From assembly GCF_013113715.1 (NCBI RefSeq), contig NZ_CP053344.1, forward strand, positions 4,278,001-4,342,000: a DNA stretch of 64,000 bases, written 5' to 3'. A model generated the notes under the pieces. The model was given only the letters and a program-made list of their open reading frames with translations. It did not search any database and had not been told where the DNA came from. The stretch comes from Herbiconiux sp. SALV-R1. GTDB taxonomy: Bacteria; Actinomycetota; Actinomycetes; Actinomycetales; Microbacteriaceae. Below are positions 25,588 to 34,459 of the stretch, piece by piece (position 1 is the first letter of the stretch; each line of letters begins with the position of its first letter). The translations under genes and the position numbers were made by a program.

Positions 25588-27684
25588 ATGACCACTGGCG
25601 ACATCACCCTCACCGACGCCGGCACCACCGTGCGGATCGACGCGGCGACGGGGGGTGTGCTCGGTGTCGACGGCCCGGGCGGCACACTCGTCGCTGCCCC
25701 GCATCCGGGCCTGTTCGTGCTCGAGATCCCGCGCGACGGCGACCGCACGGTCGTGGTGCAGACCCGCGAGCAGCGGGTGTCGGAGGTGCGCACGCGTGCC
25801 GACGGCCGCGGCGTGGAGCTGGTGTGGCGGGAGCTCGTGACGAGCGCGGGCGAACATCTCGCCGGCACGGCGACGGCCACGCTCGAGCTCCACGACGGGC
25901 GGCTCGACGCCACCCTGCGGGCCGGGTTCGACGACGACGTGCGCGTCGAAGCCGCGCGGTTCCCCTCTCTTCCGGGAGTCGTCGCCGCGGGCGACGGGCG
26001 ACTCGAGCTGGTGCGTGCGGAGTACACGCAGGGCTCGCGTCACGAGCTGCTGCCGCGCTTCGAGAGCACGGCGCCCTACTGGGGCACGGTGTTCCCCGAC
26101 TACGCCAGTGGCAACCTGCGGCCCGAGGTGGTGTGCAACCCGACCTCGCCGTTCATCCTGCTCGCCCGTGAGAACGACGGCCTCGCCGTCATGCCGACGA
26201 CGCCCACGACCGAGTTCATCGGCTGGCGGGCGTCGCTCGAGCCGGGGTACGCCGACAGCCTGCTGCGCACTGGAGGCGACGGCGTGCATCCGGCCACCGT
26301 CACCCTCGACGCCATCCAGGTGCTCACGGGCGGCAGCGCGTTCGAGGCGGTGCCGATGACGGTCGCCGTCTACGCCGGCGACTGGCTCGCCGGTCTCGAG
26401 GCCTACCGCGTCACCCAGAACCCGCGCCGGCGCCCGCGAGCCGCCTGGCTCGAGGAGCCGCACTCCTGGCTGCAGGTGCAGCTCATGTCGACGGAGGGCG
26501 AGGTGCGCTACGACTTCGCGGCGCTCCGCGACATCGTCGACGAGTGCGCCGACGCCGGAATCGGCGCGCTGCAGATCGTGGGCTGGAACGAGGGCGGGCA
26601 AGACGGGCTGGTGCCGGTGCACCGCCCCTCCGAGCGTCTCGGTGGCGAGGCGGGCCTCGTCGCCGCGCTCGACCGAGCGCGCGAACGCGGCGTGCGTGCC
26701 GTGCTCTACACGAAGTACCAGTGGGTCGAGAAGCCGGGGCCGTACTGGGAGGAGTTCGCCGACTCGGTCTGCCTCGACGAGCAGGGCCAGCCCTACGCCC
26801 AGCCCGGCCCGGTCTACCACTCGGCGCGCAAGCGCTACGGCATGAGCACCCCCTGGTACGTTCCGCTGTGCTTCTCGTCGTCGGTGCTGCGCGAACGCTT
26901 CGCAGCCGAGGCCGCACAGATGGCGCGGTGGGGGGCTGCGGGCCTCCTCAACGACGAGTCGCTCTATCACGGGCGCGCCCTGCTCTGCTTCGCCGACGAC
27001 CACGGCCACGAGCCGGGTGCCTCGACCTTCACCTGGGACGCCGAGTTCGTCGCCGCCCTGCAGCAGGCGGCGCTCGCCGAGACCGACGAGTTCATCGTCG
27101 CGGCCGAGGGCGCTTTCGACGGCCAGTTCGAGTTCTACGACGCCTCCTACATCCGCAGCGCCTCGCCCCGGCATCTGCCGATCGGGCGGCGCCTGCGCCC
27201 GGGCGCCGCCATCTCCACCGCCCTCATCGGCTTCGACGACCGGTCGATGGTGAACCAGTGCCTGCTCTACGGGTACGCGGCGAGCATCGAGCCGTTCCAC
27301 TTCAAGGGCAGGCCGACGGATGCTCCGCTCACGGTCGCCTACGTCGGCCAGGTCGATGCGCTGCGCCGACGACTCGCGGAGTGGCTGTGGACAGGAGAGC
27401 TCGACCCCGACGCGGGTGTGCGGGCCGTCGGCGACGCGACTCCGCACCCGTACGCCACGCGATGGCGGGCCGCCGCGGGAGGGCCCGCCGTGACCGTCGT
27501 CACCCACCTCGACGAGGGGGAGCGCGAGTTCGAGGTCGACGCGGGTGACGGCTCCGCCGCCGTCGTGCTGCGCCCGGGCTCCGACGCCGCCGAGCCTCTC
27601 ACTGGCGGCCGGGTGACTGTGCGGCCCGGCGACGCCGCGGTCATCGTGCCCGCCGAGCTCGCTCGCGCTCGCGGCTGGGTGTAG
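25588..27684 (+). CDS. DUF6259-like protein, predicted intracellular glycoside hydrolase
   Basis: A 698-residue protein without signal peptide. Residues 1-280 look like an all-beta, galactose-mutarotase/GH-type N-domain. Residues 290-590 look like a TIM barrel (LQIVGWNEGGQDG, RAVLYTKYQWVEKPGPYW, LLNDESLYHGRALLCF, VAAEGAFDGQFEFYD). Acidic residues at the ends of these strands could be catalytic: Asp or Glu in NDES and Glu in AAEGAF. I recall similar proteins as DUF6259, but this is from memory. It lies between the binding-protein and permease genes and therefore probably processes the imported sugar. GAGG precedes the ATG by nine bases. Confidence 0.65.
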   Translation: MTTGDITLTDAGTTVRIDAATGGVLGVDGPGGTLVAAPHPGLFVLEIPRDGDRTVVVQTREQRVSEVRTRADGRGVELVWRELVTSAGEHLAGTATATLELHDGRLDATLRAGFDDDVRVEAARFPSLPGVVAAGDGRLELVRAEYTQGSRHELLPRFESTAPYWGTVFPDYASGNLRPEVVCNPTSPFILLARENDGLAVMPTTPTTEFIGWRASLEPGYADSLLRTGGDGVHPATVTLDAIQVLTGGSAFEAVPMTVAVYAGDWLAGLEAYRVTQNPRRRPRAAWLEEPHSWLQVQLMSTEGEVRYDFAALRDIVDECADAGIGALQIVGWNEGGQDGLVPVHRPSERLGGEAGLVAALDRARERGVRAVLYTKYQWVEKPGPYWEEFADSVCLDEQGQPYAQPGPVYHSARKRYGMSTPWYVPLCFSSSVLRERFAAEAAQMARWGAAGLLNDESLYHGRALLCFADDHGHEPGASTFTWDAEFVAALQQAALAETDEFIVAAEGAFDGQFEFYDASYIRSASPRHLPIGRRLRPGAAISTALIGFDDRSMVNQCLLYGYAASIEPFHFKGRPTDAPLTVAYVGQVDALRRRLAEWLWTGELDPDAGVRAVGDATPHPYATRWRAAAGGPAVTVVTHLDEGEREFEVDAGDGSAAVVLRPGSDAAEPLTGGRVTVRPGDAAVIVPAELARARGWV

Positions 27685-27753
27685 CGCCGCTAGCCGATCG
27701 GGGCCTTTTCGAGCACCCCACCACGCTCAGGATGCCCATCCCCGCCCGAAAGA

Positions 27754-27768
27754 TGTAGTATTGCTACA
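27754..27768 (+). promoter_or_regulatory. RpiR-type operator, TGTAGT-ATT-GCTACA
   Basis: Near-perfect palindrome containing TAGTAT (27756-27761) as a -10 box. It indicates that the permease operon has its own promoter in addition to read-through from the binding-protein gene. Confidence 0.8.
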
Positions 27769-27814
27769 TGGCGCAGCTGCGCCGACCATATCGATGAAGA
27801 TCTGCGAGGGAGCC

Positions 27815-27877
27815 ATGACGAAGTGGCACACGGCGGCCGTCAGGGCCGCGCACCGTCAGACGGGAGTCGCCCGATGA
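27815..27877 (+). CDS. Possible 20-residue leader peptide before the permease genes
   Basis: A short frame with a good ribosome-binding site (GAGGGAG at 27806-27812) encodes MTKWHTAAVRAAHRQTGVAR. Its stop overlaps the permease ATG as ATGA (27874-27877), so it could couple translation of the permease. The permease also has its own GGGAG. This may be chance; no homologue is known to me. Confidence 0.3.
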   Translation: MTKWHTAAVRAAHRQTGVAR

Positions 27878-28845
27878 CGAGCACCCGCGTCGAAGACGTC
27901 CGCGTCATCCCGACCGTCACCACCGACCGCACGTCGTGGAAGCGCCGCGTCTGGTCTGACCGATCGACGATGGGCAAGTTCCTCATCGCGATCGCCCCCG
28001 CCCTCATCATCTACACGATCTTCACGATCTGGCCGATGCTGCAGGTGGTCTTCGCCGCCTTCACCGACGCCAGGGGGTTCAACCGGCCCGCCGACTTCAT
28101 CGGCCTCGACAACTTCGTGCGCATCTTCTCCGGCGACCCCACCCTCACCAAGGCGATCGCGAACACCGGCATCTACGCCTTCTTCAAGGTCGTCGTGCAG
28201 ACCGTGCTCGCGTTCCTCATCGCGGTGCTGCTCAACCGGCAGCTGCGGCTCGGCAACATCTACCGCGCCGTGTTCTTCGCCCCCATCGTCATCAGCCCCG
28301 TCGCCATCGTGTTCACGTGGAGCTTCATGTACGACCCCACGAACGGCACCATCAACTCGCTGCTGCGCGACGTCGGTCTCGGCGGCCTCGCCCAGGACTG
28401 GCTCGGCAACTACGACCTGGCGCTCTACAGCGTCATCCTGGTCGACCTGTGGAGCGGGCTCGGCTTCAACGTCGTCATCTTCCTCGCCGGGCTCTCCACC
28501 ATCCCCGCCGAGATCAACGAGGCGGCTCGCGTCGACGGCGCCAAGGGATTCAAGGCCATGCGGCACATCACCATCCCGCTCATGATCCCCTCGATCGGGC
28601 TCGTGCTGGTGCTCTCGGTGAACGGCGCGCTGCGCGCCTTCGACACCGTCTATCTCATGACGAGGGGCGGGCCGGGAGACTCCACCCAGCTCTACATGAC
28701 CGAGGTGTTCCACCAGGGCCTCGTGGCCAACAACTTCGGTTACGCCTCGGCCATGGCCCTCATCGTCATCGTGGTGCTCATCGTCATCGCCGGGGCGCAG
28801 AACAAGCTGAACAACCGCATGAGCGCCGAGGAGAACGCCCGATGA
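27874..28845 (+). CDS. ABC sugar transporter permease (MalF/UgpA type)
   Basis: A 323-residue integral membrane protein. A 40-residue cytoplasmic N-tail precedes about six membrane segments (for example IAIAPALIIYTIFTIWP). The EAA loop, EINEAARVDGAKGFKAMRHI, contacts the ATPase subunit. It forms the import channel with the next gene. The ATG at 27874 is chosen over upstream candidates because GGGAG lies seven bases before it. It overlaps the second permease by 4 bases (ATGA). The ATPase is not encoded here and is presumably a shared MsiK-type protein. Confidence 0.9.
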   Translation: MTSTRVEDVRVIPTVTTDRTSWKRRVWSDRSTMGKFLIAIAPALIIYTIFTIWPMLQVVFAAFTDARGFNRPADFIGLDNFVRIFSGDPTLTKAIANTGIYAFFKVVVQTVLAFLIAVLLNRQLRLGNIYRAVFFAPIVISPVAIVFTWSFMYDPTNGTINSLLRDVGLGGLAQDWLGNYDLALYSVILVDLWSGLGFNVVIFLAGLSTIPAEINEAARVDGAKGFKAMRHITIPLMIPSIGLVLVLSVNGALRAFDTVYLMTRGGPGDSTQLYMTEVFHQGLVANNFGYASAMALIVIVVLIVIAGAQNKLNNRMSAEENAR

Positions 28846-29678
28846 ACACCCGAACCCTCAAGCGCCTCGCGCGTCGTGTGCCCATCAACCTGCTGCTCAT
28901 CTGCCTCAGCCTCATCATGATCTACCCGCTGCTGATCATGGTGATCACGGCGTTCAAGCCGAACCTCGAGGTGCTGACGAACCCCACCGGGCTGCCGCAG
29001 ACCTGGACCTTCGACAACTTCGTCACCTCCTGGGTCGAGGCCGACTTCACCAACCTCTTCCTCAACTCCATCCTGCTCACGGTCACGAGCATGGTCGCGG
29101 CGACCTTCATCGCGGCGCTCGCCTCCTACGCCATCGTGCGCCGGGTGTCGCGCCTCGGATCGGTGGCGTACCTGCTCATCGCGGCGGGAATCTTCCTGCC
29201 GCTGCAGCTCGCTCTGGTGCCGCAGTTCCGCGTCATCCGCGACCTCGGCCTCATCAACAACTACCTCGGCGTCATCCTGGTCTACATCGCGGGGGCGATC
29301 CCGCTCGGCGTCTTCCTCATGGCGGCGTTCATGCGGCAGATCCCGAAAGAGATCGTCGAGGCGGCGGTCGTCGACGGCGCCGGGTACTTCACCCTGTTCC
29401 GCACCATCTACCTGCCGCTCGCCCGGCCGGCCATCGCCACCTTCTGGGTGCTGCAGGGGGTCGGCATCTGGAACGACTACCTGGTGCCGCAACTGCTCCT
29501 GACAGACCCCACGAAACGCACGTTGACGACGGGTGTGCTGTACTTCAAGGCGCAGTACCTCGCCGACTGGGGCAACATCATGGCCGCGGTGCTCATCATG
29601 AGTCTGCCGATCCTGCTCATCTTCATCTTCGCGCAGCGCTACTTCGTGAGCGGACTGTATGCGGGCGCGGTGAAGTGA
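28842..29678 (+). CDS. ABC sugar transporter permease (MalG/UgpE type)
   Basis: A 278-residue integral membrane protein with about six membrane segments (INLLLICLSLIMIYPLLIMV near the N-terminus) and the EAA motif EIVEAAVVDGAGYFTLFRTI. It pairs with the preceding permease. The ATG overlaps the previous stop, and its own stop overlaps the GTG of the GH2 gene (GTGA). Transport and intracellular hydrolysis are therefore translationally linked. Confidence 0.92.
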   Translation: MNTRTLKRLARRVPINLLLICLSLIMIYPLLIMVITAFKPNLEVLTNPTGLPQTWTFDNFVTSWVEADFTNLFLNSILLTVTSMVAATFIAALASYAIVRRVSRLGSVAYLLIAAGIFLPLQLALVPQFRVIRDLGLINNYLGVILVYIAGAIPLGVFLMAAFMRQIPKEIVEAAVVDGAGYFTLFRTIYLPLARPAIATFWVLQGVGIWNDYLVPQLLLTDPTKRTLTTGVLYFKAQYLADWGNIMAAVLIMSLPILLIFIFAQRYFVSGLYAGAVK

Positions 29679-32446
29679 GGAGTCTCGACGACTTCGAGCT
29701 CGCCGCCTACGCGCGGGCCGTGCTCTTCGGCGACGGGGCGGTCGAGGCCGATCTCGCGGTGCCGACCGTGCGGGTCGGGGCACGCACGGCGGAGACGGAG
29801 GCGGCGGATGCGGGGGAGACTCCGGTCGCGACCGGCGAGCCCGTTCCCGAACCGCTCCTCCTCGACGGTGAATGGCTGCTGGCGGGCTCCGTGCCGCAGA
29901 AGCAGTTTTCCATCGAGCGCTGGGCGGAACCCGCCGGCTCGAAACCGCCGCACGAACCCGCCGAGTGGTTCCGGCCCGACACCGATCGCAGCGCCTGGAC
30001 GCCCGCGACCGTGCCGGGAACCGTGCAGGGTGCCCTCGCGGCGGCGGGCGTCACTCCGCATCCGCTTCTCGGCTCGGCGACGTACGACGAGCTCGTCGAC
30101 CACGGCGTGCCCGAGCACTGGCCGTGGCACTTCCGCCGCACCCGCATCGAGCAGCAGGAGTGGTGGTACGCCCGCCGCTTCACCGTGCCGGCCTCGTGGG
30201 AGGGCCGGCGCATCCGTCTCGCCTTCGACGGCGTCGACTACTCGGCCACGGTCTACCTCGACGGCTCGCCGGTCGCGCGCCACGAAGGCATGTTCGGTGG
30301 ACCCGAGATCGACGTCACGGCCCTGATCGCGCCGGGGGCCGAGCACGAGCTCGTGGTGCGGTTCGACCCGCCGCCGCACGACTGGCACGGCGTGCTGAAG
30401 GGGTCTCCCGGCTGGGGCTGGCACTACGGGCACCTCATCTCGATCGGGCTGTGGCGGTCGGTGCGGCTCGAGGTGGTGCCCGAGGTGGAGCTCGCGCATC
30501 CGTTCGTGAGCACGGTGAGGGCAGACGCCGACTCGGCACTGCTCCGGGTGCGCGCCGACGTGCGCGACCACACGGATGCGCGAGGCACCCTCTCGGGAAC
30601 CGTCACGGTGCGAGGTGATGACGGCGTGGTCGTCGCGTCGCGCTCCTTCGAACTCGCGTTCACCGGCGCGCTCACGCGCTTCGAGCTCGAGCTGGAGCTC
30701 GACCGGCCGCGGCTGTGGTGGCCGTTCGGCTACGGCGAGCAGCCGCTGCACCGCGTCGAGATCGAGATCGGCGGTCATGCGGTCGAGGTCGAGACGGGCA
30801 TCCGCACCATCGAGATGGAAGCGCTGCCCGACTGGCAGGGCGAGGAGTTCTACCGCTGGCGGTTCGTCGTGAACGGACGGCCGATGTTCCTCACCGGCGC
30901 CAACTGGTGCTGGACGGACCCGCTCACCGAGCGCGACGGCTCCGTCGACGAGCACCTGTTGCGGCTCACCCGGCACGCCGGGCTCCGCATGCTGCGGGCC
31001 TGGGGCGGCGGCATCGTCGAGAGCGAGCGGTTCTACGCGGCCTGCGACCGGCTCGGCATCCTGGTGCTGCAGGAGTTCCCGTTCTGCTTCGGGCTGCCCG
31101 GTGCCTCGTCGGTGTCGCTGGCCGCCGTCGACCAGCAGGTCACCCGCATCGTCAGGGCGCTGCGCAACCATCCCTCGCTCATCGTGTGGGGCGGCGGCAA
31201 CGAGAACGAGCTCACCCGGTCGGGCGACGAACTGCTGCTGCTCGCGGGGCGGCGCACCACCGCGCTCGACGACTCGCGACCCTTCCACCGCACCGACCCC
31301 TGGGGCGGGAGCGTGCACAGCTACACCGTCTACCACGAGGGTGCCCGCATCGACGAGGGCTACACCGCCGTCGACGGGGCGGTGTGGGGGGAGTACGGGC
31401 TGTCGAGCCAGTGCGCGCTCGAGAGCATGGCCGAGTTCCTCGACCCGGCGCTGCTCGAGGAGTGGCCGCCCCCCGCGCACGGCGCCATCCTGCAGCACCA
31501 GGCGCAGTTCTCGCTCGTCGACATCGTGAAGCAGCTGCGCTACGCCGACTACGGGCCGATCGCCGACTGGGCGACGTTCATCGAGGCGAGCCAGGTGGCC
31601 CAGGGCGAGGCGCTGCGCTTCGCCTCGGAACGCGCCAGGTCGGGCAGCGGCGACCACACCTCCGCCTACTGGCTCTACAAGCTGGGCGAGGTCTTCCCCG
31701 GGGCGTCGTGGGCCATCGCCGACTTCTACGGTCGCCCCAAGCGCTCGTTCTATCTGGCGCGGTCGTTCAGCCGGCCCCGATCGGTGTTCGCGGTGACGAA
31801 CCGGCTCGACTGGGCCCCCGGCGAGCTGTTCAAGGCCGAGGTGCACCTCGCCAACGACACCCCCGAACCCCTCGACGCCTCCGTGGAGGCGCGGTTGTGG
31901 GATGCCGACCTCACGGTCGCCGCGAGCTGGTCGGGCCCGGTGTCGGTGGCGCCCGACCAGCGGGTGCTCGCCCACCGGTTCTCGACCGTGGTGCCCGGCC
32001 GCGCGCATCCGCTGCACCTGGAGGTGCGCATGACGGATGCGCGGGGCGAGACCACCAGCCAGTGGTACTGGTTCAACGCGCGGCAACGCGGGGAGCGCAT
32101 CGAGGAGCTCGAGCGGTCGGCCCCCGACGAGCTCTGGGAGGCCGACCTGTCGCCCCACTTCGCCGCCTACGCCGCCGACCGGCCCGCCCCCTTGTGGGAG
32201 CTTCCGCGCACCCGGCTCGCGGCACGGGCCGTCGACGGCGGGTTCGAGGTGCAGAACGTCGGTGAGGTGCCCGCGCCCCTGGTGCTCGTCGACGGCTTCC
32301 CACACGGGCCCGGGGCGCTGCTGCACGACGACGCCTTCGGGCTCGCGCCGGGGGAGACGCGCGTGGTCGGGATGGAGGGTGAGGTGTCGGTCGCGTCGCT
32401 GTCGGTGCGGGCGTGGAACGCGGATGCCGTCGGGGTGACGGCGTGA
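29675..32446 (+). CDS. GH2-family glycosidase, second beta-mannosidase-like enzyme
   Basis: A 923-residue intracellular GH2 enzyme. After a variable 50-residue N-terminal region come the sugar-binding jelly roll, Ig-like domain and TIM barrel. Probable acid/base Glu510 is in WGGGNENE and nucleophile Glu573 in VWGEYGLSS. GWGWHYG, LWWPFGYGEQPLH and MLRAWGGGI are typical of mannosidase-like GH2 proteins. It differs clearly from the GH2 enzyme at 13300-15891, notably around the nucleophile, so the pair probably cleaves different linkages. Beta-mannosidase is the family default; exo-glucosaminidase-type specificity is not excluded. Confidence 0.83.
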   Translation: MRSLDDFELAAYARAVLFGDGAVEADLAVPTVRVGARTAETEAADAGETPVATGEPVPEPLLLDGEWLLAGSVPQKQFSIERWAEPAGSKPPHEPAEWFRPDTDRSAWTPATVPGTVQGALAAAGVTPHPLLGSATYDELVDHGVPEHWPWHFRRTRIEQQEWWYARRFTVPASWEGRRIRLAFDGVDYSATVYLDGSPVARHEGMFGGPEIDVTALIAPGAEHELVVRFDPPPHDWHGVLKGSPGWGWHYGHLISIGLWRSVRLEVVPEVELAHPFVSTVRADADSALLRVRADVRDHTDARGTLSGTVTVRGDDGVVVASRSFELAFTGALTRFELELELDRPRLWWPFGYGEQPLHRVEIEIGGHAVEVETGIRTIEMEALPDWQGEEFYRWRFVVNGRPMFLTGANWCWTDPLTERDGSVDEHLLRLTRHAGLRMLRAWGGGIVESERFYAACDRLGILVLQEFPFCFGLPGASSVSLAAVDQQVTRIVRALRNHPSLIVWGGGNENELTRSGDELLLLAGRRTTALDDSRPFHRTDPWGGSVHSYTVYHEGARIDEGYTAVDGAVWGEYGLSSQCALESMAEFLDPALLEEWPPPAHGAILQHQAQFSLVDIVKQLRYADYGPIADWATFIEASQVAQGEALRFASERARSGSGDHTSAYWLYKLGEVFPGASWAIADFYGRPKRSFYLARSFSRPRSVFAVTNRLDWAPGELFKAEVHLANDTPEPLDASVEARLWDADLTVAASWSGPVSVAPDQRVLAHRFSTVVPGRAHPLHLEVRMTDARGETTSQWYWFNARQRGERIEELERSAPDELWEADLSPHFAAYAADRPAPLWELPRTRLAARAVDGGFEVQNVGEVPAPLVLVDGFPHGPGALLHDDAFGLAPGETRVVGMEGEVSVASLSVRAWNADAVGVTA

Positions 32447-33177
32447 TGGCAGCGGCGCTCGCCGGTGTGACGGTGCTCGCCACCTGCAGCGGGTGGCAGC
32501 CCTCCACGCGCGCCGAGCTCGAGTTCAGCCCGCTGCAGCGCTTCGCCGTCGAGCTCACGGGCGTCTCGGGCCGGGCGCCTCGGGTGCTCTACGTGAACAC
32601 GGCCGGAGGCGACCCGCGTCAGAGCGAGGCCATCGAACTCGACGCGGCCCGGCTCGCCGGGGTGCAGGCGCGGCACCTCCGCCTCTTCGGTCGCACCGAC
32701 GAGCCGCTCGACGAGATCGTCGCCGACGCCGACCTGGTCTGGGTGGGCGGCGGCAGCGTCGTCAACCTGCTGGCGCTCTGGCGCGCCCACGGTCTCGACA
32801 CCCTGCTCGTCGAGGCCGCCCGACGCGGCACCGTGCTCGCCGGCACCTCGGCGGGCGCGCTCTGCTGGCACGTGGGAGGCCCGACCTCCTCCCGCGGCCC
32901 GGCCCTCGATCTCGTCGATGACGCCCTCGCGCTCGTCCCCGCCTCCCTCGCCGTGCACTACGACTCGCAGCCGCTCCGCCGCCCCCTCTTCCACGCCGCC
33001 ATCGCCGCCGGCCGCCTCCCCGCCGGCTACGGCCTCGACGAGGGCACCGCCGTGCTCTACCGTGACGGCTCGCTCGCCGAGGCACTCCGCGAGCCCACCG
33101 GCGGCACCGTCCACCGCGTCGAACGTTCCACCTCCGCCACGGCCGCCGAGCACCCCCTCGCTCCCCGCACCCTCTGA
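32446..33177 (+). CDS. Peptidase E-like (S51) serine hydrolase
   Basis: A 243-residue protein of the peptidase S51 family (aspartyl dipeptidase PepE, cyanophycinase). The nucleophile is probably Ser135 in LAGTSAGALCW, His171 follows in AVHYDSQPLRRP, and VWVGGGSVVNLL supplies the family glycine-rich turn. Its ATG overlaps the stop of the GH2 gene by one base (TGATG), so it is the last gene of the permease operon. Such hydrolases recur at the ends of sugar operons with no clear function. It may remove an amino-acyl or ester-like group from the imported glycan, but that is speculation. Confidence 0.78.
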   Translation: MAAALAGVTVLATCSGWQPSTRAELEFSPLQRFAVELTGVSGRAPRVLYVNTAGGDPRQSEAIELDAARLAGVQARHLRLFGRTDEPLDEIVADADLVWVGGGSVVNLLALWRAHGLDTLLVEAARRGTVLAGTSAGALCWHVGGPTSSRGPALDLVDDALALVPASLAVHYDSQPLRRPLFHAAIAAGRLPAGYGLDEGTAVLYRDGSLAEALREPTGGTVHRVERSTSATAAEHPLAPRTL

Positions 33178-33304
33178 CGCGCCTGCGGCCTGAAGGTGCC
33201 GTGTTCGTCTTCACATCCTGCCCACCATCGGCCGCGCCCCGCGGCGGAGCCACGCAGTAGCCCACCCGGGAGGGGCGGCATGTCAGATCGGCTGTCGTCG
33301 CCGG

Positions 33305-34279
33305 TCAGCGGCGGAGGCTCTGGCTCGGCAACTCGTCGAAGGCCGCACGGTAGTTGCTCGCGAAGCGGCCGAGGTGCGTGAAGCCCCATCGTCGTGCGAT
33401 CGCCGCAACGGTCTCCCGCGTCGGATCGCCGGCGAGGAGGTCGAGCCGCGCAGCGTTCAGCCGCACCTTGTGCAGGTAGCCCATCGGCGTGGTGTCCAGA
33501 TGCCGGCGAAAGCCGGCGTGGAGTGCGCGGACGCCGAGCCGGGAGGCGCTCACGATGTCGGCCAGCGTGATCGGTTCCTGGGCGTGCTCGTCGATGTATG
33601 CCACGGCCCGGCGGATCGCCGCGGTCGCTCCCAGCGGCCGGGCGTCGTGTCGGTCGAGGTGGTCGGTGAGGGTAGTGGGGAAGGTCGCGAGCACGGTGGC
33701 GGCGATCAGCCCCGGCAACTGACCTTGGATGAGCTCCACACCGGGATCGTCGGCGCTCAGTTCGATGGCGCTCATCATGTAGCGGCGAGTGGCGTACCAA
33801 TGCTCGCCGAGGGTCGCGCTGCGGGGATGGACATCGGTGAACCGCAGGTCGAAGGCATCGGTGCCCGCGAGACGCCGCGCGTAGTCACGCACCTCGGAGC
33901 GGGCGATGCTCACGACCTTCGCGTGGCACCCGTCGAACTCGGAGCCGACCCAATCCGGGTACAGCACCGGGTGGAGGATGTCGAGTTGCCGCCCCTGGGC
34001 ATCCCAGAGTCGCCCGGAACCGGGCTCCCGGTCCATGTACACGACCGAGTACACGTGGTCGGCCGGATCGCGTTCCAAGCCGTCGAGGTCCGATGTTCCC
34101 CGGAAGCTCAACTGGAAGTCCAACGCCGACAAGGAAGGGCTCACCGCGGAGCGGATGGACAAGTAGGCATCGCGTGGATCGATGACCGACATGTCGACCG
34201 CCCCGAGCGCGCTCGACATCATGTCGGCCATCAGATCCGAGTCACGTGTCTCGATCCTCGACAAGGTGAAGCCACCCAT
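33305..34279 (-). CDS. AraC-family transcriptional regulator
   Basis: A 324-residue regulator with an N-terminal effector domain of the AraC-binding-like type and a C-terminal double helix-turn-helix at about residues 220-320 (ITLADIVSASRLGVRALHAGFRRHL, then ETVAAIARRWGFTHLGRFASNYR). The ATG at 34279 has GGGAGGGG four bases upstream; another ATG at 34297 lacks one. It is convergent with the end of the glycan locus and divergent from a small secreted protein gene. Its target genes cannot be read from the sequence. Confidence 0.88.
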   Translation of the reverse strand: MGGFTLSRIETRDSDLMADMMSSALGAVDMSVIDPRDAYLSIRSAVSPSLSALDFQLSFRGTSDLDGLERDPADHVYSVVYMDREPGSGRLWDAQGRQLDILHPVLYPDWVGSEFDGCHAKVVSIARSEVRDYARRLAGTDAFDLRFTDVHPRSATLGEHWYATRRYMMSAIELSADDPGVELIQGQLPGLIAATVLATFPTTLTDHLDRHDARPLGATAAIRRAVAYIDEHAQEPITLADIVSASRLGVRALHAGFRRHLDTTPMGYLHKVRLNAARLDLLAGDPTRETVAAIARRWGFTHLGRFASNYRAAFDELPSQSLRR

Positions 34280-34459
34280 GGCCCCTCCCAGCGCCATCTC
34301 TACCGCCCCGCTCAGTGTACAAGGAGCGCTGAGATGTCCGGATGGCGCCGGTGCGGAGCGCCCGTGGTCGTCGCGAACCGGGGGTGCCGGGTGTCCTGTT
34401 GAGGACATGTCCGCTTCAGGAGCTTGTCGGCATCGGTCGGGGTTGGGGATGCTGGTGCG

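Noticed and set aside
29639-32326. An 895-codon open frame on the minus strand opposite the GH2 gene
   Set aside because: It is an antisense shadow: the plus-strand frame carries clear GH2 catalytic motifs and is coupled to the permease genes.
24200-32446. Missing ATPase gene hidden in another frame
   Set aside because: No Walker A or LSGGQ-type signature was found in any frame between the transporter genes.
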